Assembly (NCBI RefSeq): GCF_027244095.1 | Contig: NC_069659.1 | Span: 142,700,001-142,764,000 of the forward strand | Direction: 5' to 3' | DNA: 64,000 bases | Source of the DNA: Hemicordylus capensis | Lineage: Eukaryota; Chordata; Lepidosauria; Squamata; Cordylidae | Part shown: positions 23,186 to 34,204 of the stretch, piece after piece | Position numbering within the stretch: position 1 is the first letter of the stretch | How the letters are laid out: each line of letters starts with the position of its first letter | The notes under the pieces: model-generated | The model's database searches: none | What the model was told of the DNA's origin: nothing | What the model saw: only the letters and a program-made list of their open reading frames with translations | Position numbers and translations under genes: made by a program

Positions 23186-23551
23186 CAGGGCTGCTCAACT
23201 TTTGCTCTCCAGCTGTTTTTGGACTAGTAAAGTGTGCCATCGATTTGATTTCAACTCCTGGCGCCTGCAGATCCCTGTGGTTGTCTTTGGCAGAATACAG
23301 GAGGGGTTTATCATTGCCTCCTCCAGCGCAGTATGAGATGATGCCTTTCAGCATCTTCCTATATCGCTGCTGCCCAATATAGTACCTGCGAGGATTAGAA
23401 CTGGCAACCTTCTGCTTGTTAGTCAAGCATTTCCCTGCTGCGCCACTTAAGGACTACAACTCCCATAATCCCCAACCACAGTGGTCAGTAGTTAGAGATT
23501 ATAGAAGTTGTAGGTCAGTGTCTGCAGAAGGGCTGAAGTTGAGCAGCCCTG
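23186..23551. mobile_element. hAT MITE with nested SINE (CARS2 intron 1)
   Basis: Inverted ends CAGGGCTGCTCAACTT and AAGTTGAGCAGCCCTG are flanked by 8-bp near-duplications CCTTAACT (23178-23185) and CCTTAATT (23552-23559). It contains the CTACAACTCCCATAAT motif shared with the MITEs at 25236 and 41585. A SINE splits it at 23227-23450. Confidence 0.82.
23227..23450 (-). mobile_element. tRNA-headed squamate SINE (Sauria-type) inside a hAT MITE
   Basis: Minus-strand copy with tail AGTGTGCCATCGA at the left and tRNA-like head near 23395-23445. The B box is weak here (AGGATTAGAACTGGCAACC on the plus strand). The target duplication is GGACTA (23221-23226 and 23451-23456). The insertion into the MITE shows it is the younger of the two. 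Confidence 0.8.
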
Positions 23552-23837
23552 CCTTAATTCAATCTTTTCTTTGGTAGTCATGCACCATTTTCCTGCTTAA
23601 ACAGTAGGTCTGAGGTAAACTAGATTAGTGTGCCTGATACCCCAAAATGACTTCCCTCTGGAAGTGCCCATGGTAAGCTGAATGCACAGACATATCCATT
23701 TCACATTGCTTATTCACCTGTCGATTAGTGTAGTTGACATTGTGCCTTTCAAAACTGCTTATAGATTTATATAACACTGCAAGCAAAATCTTGGAGAGTT
23801 TTGTGATTTTCTCAGTAGACTTTAACTTTGTGCACAG

Positions 23838-23888
23838 GTATAGCTGTGGACCAACTGTGTATGACCATGCACACCTTGGGCATGCTTG
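23838..23888 (+). CDS. CARS2: CARS2 coding exon 2, HIGH-motif exon
   Basis: A 51-bp exon between acceptor TGCACAG and donor GTGAGT encodes YSCGPTVYDHAHLGHA. It holds the class I signature (HLGH, the HIGH motif that binds ATP) and the Cys that supplies the first ligand of the catalytic zinc (YSCGPT). It starts and ends after two codon bases, in phase with both neighbours. It is too short to be seen as an open frame on its own. Confidence 0.95.
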
Positions 23889-24254
23889 GTGAGTGTTTTT
23901 ATTTTATTTTTAACTGTAAATTTATAAACTTTGTAGCCCACTAGCCATCTTAGATGTAGTCTCTAGCACCCATTAGCTTGTATTCAAATTCACCCATTAG
24001 CTTGTATACTAGCACCCGTTAGCTTGTATTCAAAATACACTCCTTCAATCTTGGAAGTATGCAAAGTGCAGCCTGTCAGTCCCTTATAAAATGAGATGCA
24101 AATATAGTTAAGCCACATATGAGAGAGATGGAGGAGAGGAGGAGGAGAAAATGAAGAAGAAGAAACGTCTGTGCATCTAGCATGGAGAAAATTCCTTCCC
24201 AAGAACCAAAATGTGATGGATTGCTCTGAACCTGATCAAAGAGCCAGGTACACA

Positions 24255-24443
24255 CAGAGGTGCACTTAGGTAATTTTGGAGCCCCCCCCCCGCAAGTTAA
24301 GCATCATTTTTTAACACGTAGGTTCTTGAGGGCACACGCACACCACCCAAGATAGACTAAAGATGATTTGGGGTCCCCCAGGCCCCAGGGGGTGTAGAGG
24401 CCCTGGACTTTGGCCCCAAAGTCCAGGGGTAAGAATGCCTCTG
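24255..24443. mobile_element. hAT MITE, CAGAGG...CCTCTG ends (CARS2 intron 2)
   Basis: The ends CAGAGGTGCA and TGCCTCTG are inverted. The exact 8-bp target duplication GGTACACA flanks it (24247-24254 and 24444-24451). It is 189 bp with no coding capacity. Confidence 0.8.
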
Positions 24444-24894
24444 GGTACACACACTTTGCTGAGAATCCCCAAGCAAAAATATTCTTAGCTCTGGCGTAAG
24501 TCTACCCCTGCTTGGAGTGAGGAGGGTGAAGCAGATATATTATCTTGTTTGATCCTACAAAAGGCATGGGGTTATGTTATGTTTGCACCCTCTCTACTCC
24601 AAGGAGACTAGAGTGGTCTCCACAGAACAACCCTGTTCTCGGTTGCTCCAATCGAGGCATCTTGATGGGTTATCCCTGTCACGTGCTCCTGGTCAAGACT
24701 ATTCTAATTAGCTAGACAGAAGCCTTTAGAGCCCGAAGGGGATGATTCCACCCATTTCTTACAGTCCTGCTTCCTGGCAGGTTCTTGCTCTCTCTCTCTC
24801 TTCATTTGTCCCTTCTGAAACTTGTTCAACTCCTTTCTTTCTGATTTCTTCCAGTTTCCATCCATTTTCTTCATTCTGTCTTTTAAATATAAAT

Positions 24895-25190
24895 TAAAAC
24901 AACATTAAAATGTTAACAGATTAAAATAATTTAACATTTAACACAATGTTTAAAAATTATTAAAAACTGTAAATCTAATTAAAAGCCTGGGTGAACAAAC
25001 GTGTCTTAACTGTCTTTTAAAAAGTTGTCAGAGATGGGGCGCTGTTATTCCAGCAGGAGCCTATTCCTAAGCCTCAGGGGAGCAACAGAGAAGTCCTGTC
25101 CCTGAGTAGCCACCAGACGAACCGGTGGCAACTGCAGACAAACCTCTCTGGATGATCTCAGTGGCCGATGGGGTTCATGGCAGGCTGATA
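24895..25190 (-). repeat. L2-type LINE 3' fragment
   Basis: An AT-rich reversed 3' UTR is followed by blocks that match the minus-strand C-terminal LINE segment at 19430-19600 and 32590-32770 (AGCCTGGGTGAACAAACGTG, GCGCTGTTATTCCAGCAGG, CGATGGGGTTCATGGCAG). It is decayed, with no open frame. Confidence 0.6.
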
Positions 25191-25235
25191 GACTATGTCC
25201 TGGTTCGGATCCTCATTTGAACCATGGCTTAGATG

Positions 25236-25372
25236 AGGGCTTCACAAGTCTGGCCCTCCTACAGATATTGGTCTACAACTCCCATGAGGCCTGAACTATT
25301 GGCTGCTGTGGCGGGGGATGATGGGAGATGTAGTTCAACATTTGCAGGAGGGCTGAACTTGTGCAGCCCTAG
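25236..25372. mobile_element. hAT MITE, AGGGCT...AGCCCT ends
   Basis: Inverted ends surround CTACAACTCCCATGAGG on one arm and GATGGGAGATGTAGTT on the other. The 8-bp near-duplications are CTTAGATG (25228-25235) and TTTAGATG (25373-25380). It is related to the MITEs at 23186 and 41585. Confidence 0.7.
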
Positions 25373-25782
25373 TTTAGATGATCATGAAATGAATATGTTC
25401 CTGTCAGGCTTGCATGCTCCCTTTCTCTTTAGTGTGCCACAGAAGATCAAAAACTGTCATTTTTACACTAACCATTGTTCTGCATTGCATCCAAACTCTG
25501 GCAACTGTGATTGGCTAACAAACCAGGAACTGTAGTTTGATGCTGGCTTGTCTTAACAAATCACAGGTCATTCATCTGATGGTGGGCTCTGGTTTCTGAA
25601 AGCATATGCCATGATACATTTCTTTTTGGTGCATCGGAACTCCTGGTTGGTTTAGTACATTCGGGTTGAGGATCCCAGCAGTCAAAGTGGTTGAGAATTA
25701 CTGAGGGTTTTTTAATGTTACTTTTAAGCAAACATAAGGGTTCATAATGTAACACACAACTTTTCTCTCCCCTCACCCTCAG

Positions 25783-25900
25783 TTCCTATGTTAGATTTGA
25801 TATAATTAGAAGAATAATGACAAAGATGTTTGGAAAGGAAGTAATCATGGTGATGGGGATCACAGATATAGATGACAAAATAATTAAAAGAGCCAGTGAG
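25783..25900 (+). CDS. CARS2: CARS2 coding exon 3
   Basis: Acceptor CACCCTCAG, donor GTAAGT. It encodes [20 protein letters not shown] and then [19 protein letters not shown], the strongly conserved block (human [19 protein letters not shown]-like) of the Rossmann fold. It is 118 bp and in phase on both sides. Confidence 0.96.
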
Positions 25901-26868
25901 GTAAGTTGCTTTGCTTGCATTTTAGTTTTTGAATCTTGTTTAGTTTTTGTGATCAATTTTGACGAGGAATGTGCTCTTGCTTTATACTGTTTTTGCTAAA
26001 ACAAATTTATATATCAGCAAAACTAATCTTGTTTGACTTAACCATTTTAAAAAATACTTTGGATTTTTACAAATTCTTGGTGCCTGCTTTACTAATTTTG
26101 TTATATATATCCTGTACTTGCTGCAGATGTAACAAACCGCTTAATTGCAGTTTTCACTGCCTGCTTGTCGCTGCTGCTTTCTTCTTACTGTAGCTTTGGT
26201 ACTAATTTTTTTTTAAGTTTCTTTCTGAATTGATCCATCTAACTGGTGATCATGTAGGCACCATGATATCACATTTTTGCACAATTGGATTTGACTTGGA
26301 GATCAGCTTTTCTCTGAATAGGCTTCCTGGTGATACCATGTAACCAAAGCCAAATCAGAGTGAGGGCAATTCTTTCTCACTCTGAGTGGATTGACATTTT
26401 TGTTTTTGCAGCCCATCCACCTCATTATCAAAATGGAGGGCAGGGTACATTCTTTGGTTTGGCACTCATACAATGTTCAAACTGCTTGTTTTTTTCCTAA
26501 ATGAAATATATGTCATAGTATTAAATGTCTCAAGGAACTTCCAGGATTACAGGGGAGTCTTTTGACATTGTTACAGTAACTCAGAAAAGCTGTCACTCCT
26601 GCTTTATGCCATTGTTTAATAAGGATTTTAAAATGTGTGTGTGGGTATTTGAAATTCATACTAAAATTTAGATGAAGGCTGTTTCTATTCCCCCTTATAT
26701 GCAGCAGGATACTTATGCACTTCTGTGCAGTAATTAATGAAGCTTCATGGTTTTGTCTTGGATCCTTTATCTCCCTCTCAGTAATTAGATGCTGGAATTA
26801 ACTAATATTGTCGTATTTTAAACAATTATATTTCATGTGTTATTTACTTGTGTAACCCTGCCTTACAG

Positions 26869-26940
26869 ATGGATATATCACCAAAGACTCTTGCTCGCCT
26901 TTATGAGGAAGACTTTAAGCAAGACATGACTGCATTAGAG
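26869..26940 (+). CDS. CARS2: CARS2 coding exon 4
   Basis: A 72-bp exon between CTTACAG and GTACTA encodes MDISPKTLARLYEEDFKQDM then TALE. The LYEEDFKQDM run is identical to the human protein. It is phase 0 at both ends. Confidence 0.96.
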
Positions 26941-28165
26941 GTACTAATCTTTCACCTGACATGCTTTAGTTTTGGATTCAAATCATTCTTCATTTTAAAA
27001 AGAAGAAACAAGAAAAGTTACAATAGTTGTGGGCCTATTCTTTAACTCACTGTAGTGATGGGAAGGATTTGAGGGTGGACTAGGCCTCACTAGGCTTCAG
27101 AGCAACTGCTAGGAGGGTGAGCCTTTCCTAATAAGGGAAACATCCCAGGAAATTTCAAAACAGAAGGATCAATCTAGAGGATTGGGCATGAACTACACAG
27201 CCACCTACTGAAGAAGAGAAAGCTTTATTCTGTTAGTTCTGCCCCAGGAGTGCTCTGAGGAAGCAGCTGGCTGATAGCTGCTCGGGAAATGGGAAGGCTG
27301 CAGCCTGTGATTAAGTTAGGGACCAGTTCAGTTAGATGTGTAAGGGAAATTATTTTCTTTTACTGTAATGCTTGAAATTTGAATTGGCTGGTTAATGAAA
27401 ACTCTCTCTCTTACAAATTGCTTTATGAAGTAACAATTGGGTGGGTTTTTTTTTGCATGCTCTTGTTCTTCTTTGAATCTAATCATAAACCTTTGTTGGT
27501 GAAGTGTGCTACTCTTCATTTTGGGTCTGCCGTCGCACATCTTTGGAGGCCTAGGACTGGTCAGCCCTTCTAGGGAGGGTTTTGCCACTTTAACCTCTCC
27601 CAGGAATCTTATGTGGAAGAGTGGTTTGTCCTGTATTAAAATAAAGTGGATGGTGAGCCTACTGTGAATCTCTTGCAGTCAAGGCATCCCACTGATCTCC
27701 TCCCTCTTCCTCTGGCATGCACGGAGGCCATGTGTGTGCTGGCATCACTTGGGGCAGTTGGGGAGAGTGCTGCTGACATGCAATGATAGGTGGTGGGGGG
27801 GGGAGGCACCGCTGCGAATAAGGAAGTGGTGGTGAGCAGCGGAGCAACAGGTATTGACCTCCTCTCTTCTGTGTTAAAGGGGATGTGTAATCCCTCTGTG
27901 TTAAGGGGATATGCTGCGATTCGGTATCTGAATTGCGTTTCATGCACATCGCTGTCTGGTAAGAGTCATGACACTTGCTCATCTACTTCTCTGGAACTTT
28001 CTATGGCAATTTATCCATGGTGACTTGCTGTGCTTTGAATAGTGTTTGGTATTGTTGGACAATGCAACTATGTTGCTTCAGTTGAAATAAGTGGAGACTG
28101 GAGAGCTTATTGCCAGCAACAATATAGGCCAAGAAAGAGAGCACAAGCCACCCTTAAAACAAATG
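26941..28165. other. CARS2 intron 4, first part: no element recognised
   Basis: Moderately GC-rich stretches occur near 27660-27900, but there is no repeat signature, exon or inverted structure that I can support. Confidence 0.4.
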
Positions 28166-29788
28166 GAAGACTTTGATTCAGAATCAGAATCAAGCTTTAT
28201 TACGGTCAGAGACCAGCATAAAATTACACATTAAATGAAGGTAATACTGGAGAAAAGTTACATGTTGATAGAGGTGATTGCAAATATGATGATAGCTATT
28301 GGGAAAAGGCTAACATTTAAAATAATTACATTTAAAAAGCGACAAGCTACTAAAAAGAAACAAGCTACTAAGAAACTAAAACTGCTAAACATGCTGTTCC
28401 ATAATAAAATGCACAGAAAAGATAGAAGGGGGATTTAAATATTAGTAGTAACATAGCTGAAAATGATTTTATATGTGGTAAAAAGCTAGAATTAAAATTA
28501 AGAATGGTTAAAACTATAATGGTTGCTATAAGTTGGACTATTACAAAAAATGGTAAAGTTACCTGGAATTACACTGAATGGTAAAATACACTAAATTACG
28601 CTAAATGGTGAAGTTACACTGCATTAATCTAATAAAATATTATGCATTGCCATGGCGCAATTAATATGATACGAAGAATATGGAGGCGAGGGTTATCAGG
28701 ACTCAAATTGGGGGAGCCCATCAGCTATCATCTTTCGCCAGATGCCAATTGCAGTCGCACAGAACTTGGCAACAATCTTTGTGGTGGTGGGGTTAGAGTC
28801 AGATAGCAGCAATTGAGTATAGAAGTGATTCGTATGTCCCGGAAGCTTGTTCAACAGTGGAGAAATAAGGGCGGCACGAATGTCTCTGTAGAATGGGCAG
28901 TATAAAAGGACATGCTCAGTGGTTTCAATTTGCTCTGAGCCTCAGGGGCATAATCGCTCTGCGTACAGGATATTTCTGTATTGACCCTCTATTACTGCTG
29001 AGGGGACACCATGGCAGTGGGCTAGAGTGAACGCCCTTCTGTGGTTTGGGGCTTCCAGTTGAGAAAGGTATGCTGCCGGAGAGGCCATATATCTGAGCTC
29101 CTCACTTATACAAAACTTTGGGACACTGCTGAGATCCCCTTGGCGCTCAGTGTCTGTGATGTGCTGTTTGATGATAGCTTTTGCCTGATCGTATCCCTTG
29201 TTGTTCGGGGACAGAGGGGCGAGGCCCAGGGTAGCTAATTTTATCTCAATTGCCTGAGCCCATATAGAATGGTAATCATCATGAAGGGTTAGAGGGGCAA
29301 GACCAACTGGATTGAGGGATAGTTTAAGCCAATGGGAGAGAGTGGCCACCCATACCCTAGCCTCAGTCTTGATCAGGCCTGTCTCCAGGCGTAATGTAGC
29401 ATCGGAAACACATCTTGGTACACGCAGCGCTGCCCTGAGGAGCTTGGATTGTACCCGTTCCAAAGTCACAATATTGGGAAAAGGACCCAATTGCGTGCCA
29501 TAGAGTAGTTGGGCTAATGACTTGGCTTGGAACAGTTCAAGAGCTGTGTATAGTAGGGTGGCTAAGTGTCTCCCAGCGAGCTTAGGAGGATTGAAGTCAA
29601 CGTTGCTGAGCTGGTCCACCACTGAGTTGATGTAAAAATTAAATAGGAGTGGGGCCAGAATGCAACCTTGCTTGACGCCCTTTTGCGTTAGGACGGCACT
29701 CGTAAAATGACCTTGTGGACTACACCTCACTTTGAGTGAGGTGTTAAGATGCAGGGTTCTAATGAGATGCAGCAGGCGCTGATCAATA

Positions 29789-29982
29789 GGACTAGGACCG
29801 GGGAGACCCGAGTTCAAATCCCCATTCAGCCATGAAACTAGCTGGGTGACTCTGGGCCAGTCACTTCTCTCTCAGCCTAACCTACTTCACAGGGTTGTTG
29901 TGAAAGAGAAACTCAAGTATGTAGTACACCGCTCTGGGCTCCTTGGAAGAAGAGCAGGATATAAATGTAATAATAATAATAG
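29789..29982 (+). mobile_element. tRNA-headed SINE with L2-type tail, nested in LINE
   Basis: tRNA-like head (GGGGAGACCCGAGTTCAAAT), body with CTGGGCCAGTCACTTCTC and CACAGGGTTGTTGTG, tail GGATATAAATG then (TAA)n. It is the same family as 33461-33680. The tRNA head is shortened at its 5' side. Confidence 0.75.
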
Positions 29983-30051
29983 TGGAGGCCTCCAGCTTCT
30001 TGCATAGTTTTACATGTGAGATGGAGTCAATAAAGGGAGGTCGTCCTACAG

Positions 30052-30470
30052 TAGGGGTGTGCACGGATTGGTTCGGAGGCCATTCTACTGGCCTCCGAAC
30101 CGGTCTGGAGAAGGGGTGGTTTTGGTTTGGGAGGGTTAGGGTGGGGGGTTCCATTAAGGGCGGGGGGGGGCTTTACTTACCCCTCCCGCCCTTTCCTGCG
30201 TTGGCGCTGTAAATATTGTAAGAAATCAGGGCGGCAGGATCCCTCGCCGCCCGCTTCTATTACCGATTATGGCTCTGCTCCTCTGAATTTTAAACATCGG
30301 GGGGCGGCAGGGTGCTTCCCTGCCGCCCCCTCGAAGCCCCCTGCTGCCGCTGAAGCCCCTTTAAATCTCGCCCGGACCGGAGATTCCGGCGGAGAAACGG
30401 CGCTCGGGCGGGCGGCAGCGAGATGTCCGTCCGCCCGCCCGCTCCCTGCCTTGCCGAGTGCAAAGTGCAG
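30052..30470. mobile_element. hAT MITE, TAGGGGTGTGCAC end, right end lost
   Basis: The left terminus TAGGGGTGTGCACGG is preceded by TCCTACAG, the expected 8-bp target copy, and a second TCCTACAG lies at 30500-30507. The interior is very GC-rich with a GGTTCGGAGGCCATTCTACT dyad. The right terminus (expected CACATCCCTA) is absent: LINE sequence resumes at about 30471 with an extra copied segment. Confidence 0.65.
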
Positions 30471-31217
30471 GTTGATGAAGGCAGCATAAAGGGAGGTCGT
30501 CCTACAGGAGGAATAGTTTCCGCTGAGGTGCTGTAGGACTATACATTGATCAGTAGTGGAGTACCCCTCTCTGAATCCTTCTTGTTCCTCAGCAAGAAGC
30601 TTTTCCTGCTGAAGACTTTGATTAAAGACACAAATATGGCTTGCAAGGCTGCATATGTTTCATCTCATGACCTAAAATTATTTAACTGTTGCATGGCTTC
30701 CAGTCTATAGTCATTCTGGATGAGAGTTGTCTTATCAGTCTCTTGTACCAAAAGAGTTTCATTGGTACTGTATCTTGTAATAAAACAAAATCTTTGAGGC
30801 ATTGTGAAATATGAAAACTTTGCTTTTGGCTTTTTAAATACTTTAAAATTGATAAATGTGGTAGAATTTTAGCATTCTTCAGCTACAACATGACTTGTGA
30901 AGACCGGACACCTAGGACCCAAATCTAAGCACATTTACCTAGAGCAAAGTTCCACTGGTTTCAGTTGGATTTACTTCCAAATAAGCCATGCATCTCAGGC
31001 CTCTGCATGTTTGCATGCTGCATTGTGTTTAATGGGGCTTATTGCCCAGTAAGTGTGCTTAGGATCACAGCCTTAGACAATCAACAATAGTTTTCAGGTT
31101 GATTGATAGTTCTTTTTGACAGATTTTATTTTGTTGCAATGGTATCATTTAAATATGCTGCTCATAGTCCTGTTTCCTATGTTGGTTAATTTAAAGTTAT
31201 GACTTTCCTCCCTTAAG

Positions 31218-31323
31218 GTACTTCCTCCTACAGTATATATGAGAGTGACTGAAAATATTCCCCAGATCATTTCTTTTATACAGCAGATCATTACTAATGG
31301 ACATGGCTATGCAACATCAAAAG
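31218..31323 (+). CDS. CARS2: CARS2 coding exon 5
   Basis: Acceptor CTTAAG, donor GTAAAT. It encodes [20 protein letters not shown] and [15 protein letters not shown] plus one base. It matches the conserved [19 protein letters not shown] block of the synthetase. The acceptor has a pyrimidine tract interrupted by AA but still ends in AG, and phase is kept. Confidence 0.94.
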
Positions 31324-31546
31324 GTAAATCTTCAGAATTTTACAATTGATTGTTTATGTATGCAAAATGTTAGTGTCATTTTGACACTAATCATTTTGCC
31401 TTGGGATCAGTTTGAATATCTTGAATATTGGATCAGCTAGTTCTCCTGTTTAACTTTGCATTTGCTGTTGATGTAACTGCATTTGTTCAGTTCTACTTCT
31501 TATTATAGATGCGTATTTTGTTGACAGCCCCTATCAAAGGAGGTGA

Positions 31547-32030
31547 TGAGTACGATACAATATGACGAATATTTATATACTGCTTTTCAACAAAAAAATC
31601 CCAAAGTGGCTCACTTCAAAGATGCACTTACAGTTTTTTTATATACCGCTCTATAGCCAGAGCTCTCTAAGCGGTTTACAATGATTTAGCATATTGCCCC
31701 CAACATTCTGGGTACTCATTTTATCTCTGGGCTCATTGGAGGAAGAGCGGGATATAAATGTAATAATAATAATAGTGGAGGCCTCCAGCTTCTCGCATAG
31801 TTTTACACGTGAGATGGAGTCAAAAGCTGCCTTAAGGTTGATGAAGGCAGCATAAAGGGAGGTCGAAGGATGGAAGGCTGAGTCAACCTTGAGCCCCTGG
31901 TCAGGATCGAACTTGTAACCTTCTGGTTGGATGCTGTGCTGGGGATAGATAGGGCCAGTTGATCTCCCCCTGCTAAATAAAGAGAATCACCACTTTTTAA
32001 AAGGTGCCTCTTTGCTTAGTTAGCAGGGGA
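31547..32030. repeat. Composite: repeat A split by a tRNA-SINE with 141-bp filler
   Basis: 31547-31615 is the left part of repeat A (TATACTGCTTTTCAACAAAA) and 31930-32030 its right part (GCTGTGCTGGGGATAGATAG, ending TTAGTTAGCAGGGG). Between them lies a minus-strand tRNA-SINE of the type seen at 52401 (TCTAAGCGGTTTACAATGAT, AGGATCGAACTTGTAACC), itself interrupted by 31725-31865. The tRNA head of that SINE is cut short. Confidence 0.6.
31725..31865. other. Filler segment: SINE 3' end fused to LINE reverse-transcriptase sequence
   Basis: It begins inside a SINE body (CTCTGGGCTCATTGGAGGA), passes through its (TAA)n tail and continues without a break into LINE sequence (GGAGGCCTCCAGCTTCTCGC ... 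GGCAGCATAAAGGGAGGTCG). The same SINE-LINE junction occurs at 29982. It has replaced a few bases of the host SINE (CCCACCTCGG in the uninterrupted copy at 52511-52520). Confidence 0.7.
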
Positions 32031-32417
32031 ATAGAATCCTGGCAGGAACTTGGGCCATATCCCTAGGAAGTGGCCCACATACAATAGCTGCTGCTGCATT
32101 CTTCTTCCTTTTCACTATGCTAACCTCTCTTTCTGCCTCTGTACCCACATGTGGTTTTTCTCTTCCTTCTCTGCTTGCTAAAGTTCTGGTCTGAAACCTG
32201 GCCAGGGTCAACCAGAAGGTGGTCTCTATCTCCATCACCTTTCTCCAGAAAGAGAAATTACAGGCATATTTTAAAGCAACAACTTCACATATCTACAGAT
32301 TTCCCTTATTCCAGACCAGAGCTGTACTTCAAAAAAATAGCATCTGAGGAGTGTCCGGAGTGCAAGCTCACACTTACTATGAGTGTGACTGGCAACTTTG
32401 ATATGTCCCATCCCCTG

Positions 32418-33890
32418 TATAATTTTATTTATTTATTGCATTTTTATACCTCCTAGTATAGAAATCTCTAGGTGGTGTACAGATCAAAACATAATATAAA
32501 ATAAAACATGTTTTAAAATTCATAAAAACAGATAAAAATCACAATAGATAAAAACACATTAAAATTTAAAATTTAAATTTCAGTTAAAAGCTTGGGAAAA
32601 CAGGTACGTCTACAAGGTCCTCCTAAAAGCAAACAGAGAAGGAGATGCTCTTATTTCAGTAGGGAGCGTGTTCCAAAGCCCTGGAGCAGCCACAGAGGAG
32701 GCCCGGTCCTGAGTTGCCACCAAACAAGTTGGCGGCAACCATAACTGGACCTCTCTAGATGATCTTAATAGGCGGCAGGGTTCATGACGGAGAAGGTGCT
32801 TTCTTAAGTACCCTGGACATAAGCTGTTAAGGGCCTTATAGGTAATAACTAGCATTTTGTATTTCATTTGGAAACATCGTTAGCCAGTGCAGTACTTTTA
32901 GAATCGTGTTATATGGTCCCTTCAGGTAAACCCAGAGACTAATCTGACTGCCACATTCTGTACCAACTGTAGTTTTTGAACTATGTACAAAGGCAGCCCC
33001 ACATAGTGTGCATTACGGTAGTCAAGCCTAGAGGTTACCAGCATACGTACCACTGTTTTGAGGTCATTTGTCTCCAGAAATGGATGTATCTGGTATGTCA
33101 TCCGAAGCTGATAAATAACACTCCTGGCCACAGTCTCAACCTGAGAAACCAGGGAGAGTTTGGAATCCAGGAGCACTCACAGACTACAAACCTGATCTTT
33201 TAGGGAGAGTGTAACCCCATCCAAAACTGGAAGATCTAAACCATCTCTCGGATCCCGGCCCCCTACAGGCAGTACCTCCGTCTAGTTAGGATTCAACTTC
33301 AGCTTATCTCTCATCCAGCCCAATATCGCCTCTAGGCAAGCACTTACGGGGGTCATGCCATTTCCTGATGAAGTTGGTATGGAGAAATAGATCTGTGTGT
33401 TGTCAGCATATTGATAGCATCCCAGACTCAAATTCCTGACGACCTCTCTCAGCAGTTTTGTAGTGGTTAGAGTTCTGGACTAGGACTGGGGAGACCTGAG
33501 TTCAAATCCCCATTCAGCCATGATACTAGTTGGGTGACTCTGGGCCAGTCACTTTTCTCTCAGCCTAACCTACTTCACAGGGTTGTTGTGAGGAGAAACT
33601 CAAGTATGTAGTACACCGCTCTGGGCTCCTTGGAAGGAACAGGCGGGATATAGATGTAAAAATAAATAAAAATAAATAAAAATTAAAAAGCATTGGAGAC
33701 AGTATGGAGCCCTGTGGAACACCACACTTCAGCTCTTGTATTTGGAACAACAGTCTTGAAGTGACACCATCTGGAATCTGCCATGCCCATGGATATGTAT
33801 CTAGATCCTGAGACCCTACAATGAATCCCCTTTGCAGTGGTTTCTATTGATGGAGAATTGAGATGCCATGGAATTGCATCTCTGGACATG
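32418..33890 (-). mobile_element. L2-type LINE, reverse transcriptase to 3' end, split by a SINE
   Basis: From right to left the minus strand reads GVPQGSILSPMLFN (reverse transcriptase), then, past a nested SINE, the catalytic-region motif YADNTQIYFSIPTSSGN (YADD in active copies, here YADN), ILGWMRDKLKLN, LVTSRLDYRNAHYVGLPLY, MLVITYKALNSLCPGYLRKH, and a 3' tail ending at TTTATTTATTTATTGC (plus, 32427-32442). Frame breaks and the changed catalytic Asp show it is dead. Confidence 0.8.
33461..33680 (+). mobile_element. tRNA-headed SINE with L2-type tail, nested in L2 LINE
   Basis: It starts TAGTGGTTAGAGTTCTGGAC with tRNA-like A and B boxes (GAGTTCAAATCC), body CACAGGGTTGTTGTGAGGAG, tail GCGGGATATAGATGTAAAAA then (AAAT)n. 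It is nearly full length and in a LINE of the type whose 3' tail it shares. Confidence 0.8.
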
Positions 33891-34120
33891 AGTTTTGCCA
33901 GTGGCTCTGACCAGACTCACCAAAAGTTGCAGTGTGTATCCTGCTTATTGTATGATCAGCACAGATTTGGCACAGTCTCCATGATTACTGGCACTAGATG
34001 CAATGTGGTTGCTGGCTCGAGCAGGTGCCTAGGCATAGAGGAATGTGTGGTTCGTGCCCTTAATTAGTAAATCAAATATCTTCTATCTTTTTAATTAGTC
34101 AAACTGTTTATTTCCAACAG

Positions 34121-34204
34121 GTAATGTTTATTTTGATGTCCGTTCTAGGGGAGAAAGATATGGAAAACTAGTAAATATTTATTTAGATGTCCAAGAGGAA
34201 TTAG
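34121..34204 (+). CDS. CARS2: CARS2 coding exon 6
   Basis: An 84-bp exon (acceptor CCAACAG, donor GTAAGT) encodes GNVYFDVRSRGERYGKLVNI then YLDVQEEL. NVYFDVRSRG.RYGKL matches human NVYFDLKSRGDKYGKL. The C-terminal eight residues replace the human PGPVGEPA segment, a variable loop. Confidence 0.95.

Larger units (their letters stand above)
28179..30610 (-). mobile_element. LINE with reverse transcriptase, 5'-truncated, exact 13-bp target duplications
   Basis: The 13-bp duplication GAAGACTTTGATT flanks it exactly (28166-28178 and 30611-30623). Minus-strand ORF2 starts at the right edge inside the reverse transcriptase: an EEQEGFREGYSTTDQCIVLQ block, then YAAFIN/AFDSISHVKLC, then GVKQGCILAPLLFNFYINS (29650-29690), then the C-terminal region through LIKTEARVWVATLSHWLKL to the end near 28942. 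The 3' UTR ends in AATAAAGCTTGATTCTGATT at 28179-28200 (minus). A SINE (29789-29982) and a hAT MITE (30052-30470) interrupt it. The YADD-type catalytic core appears to be missing. The clade was not resolved. Confidence 0.82.
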
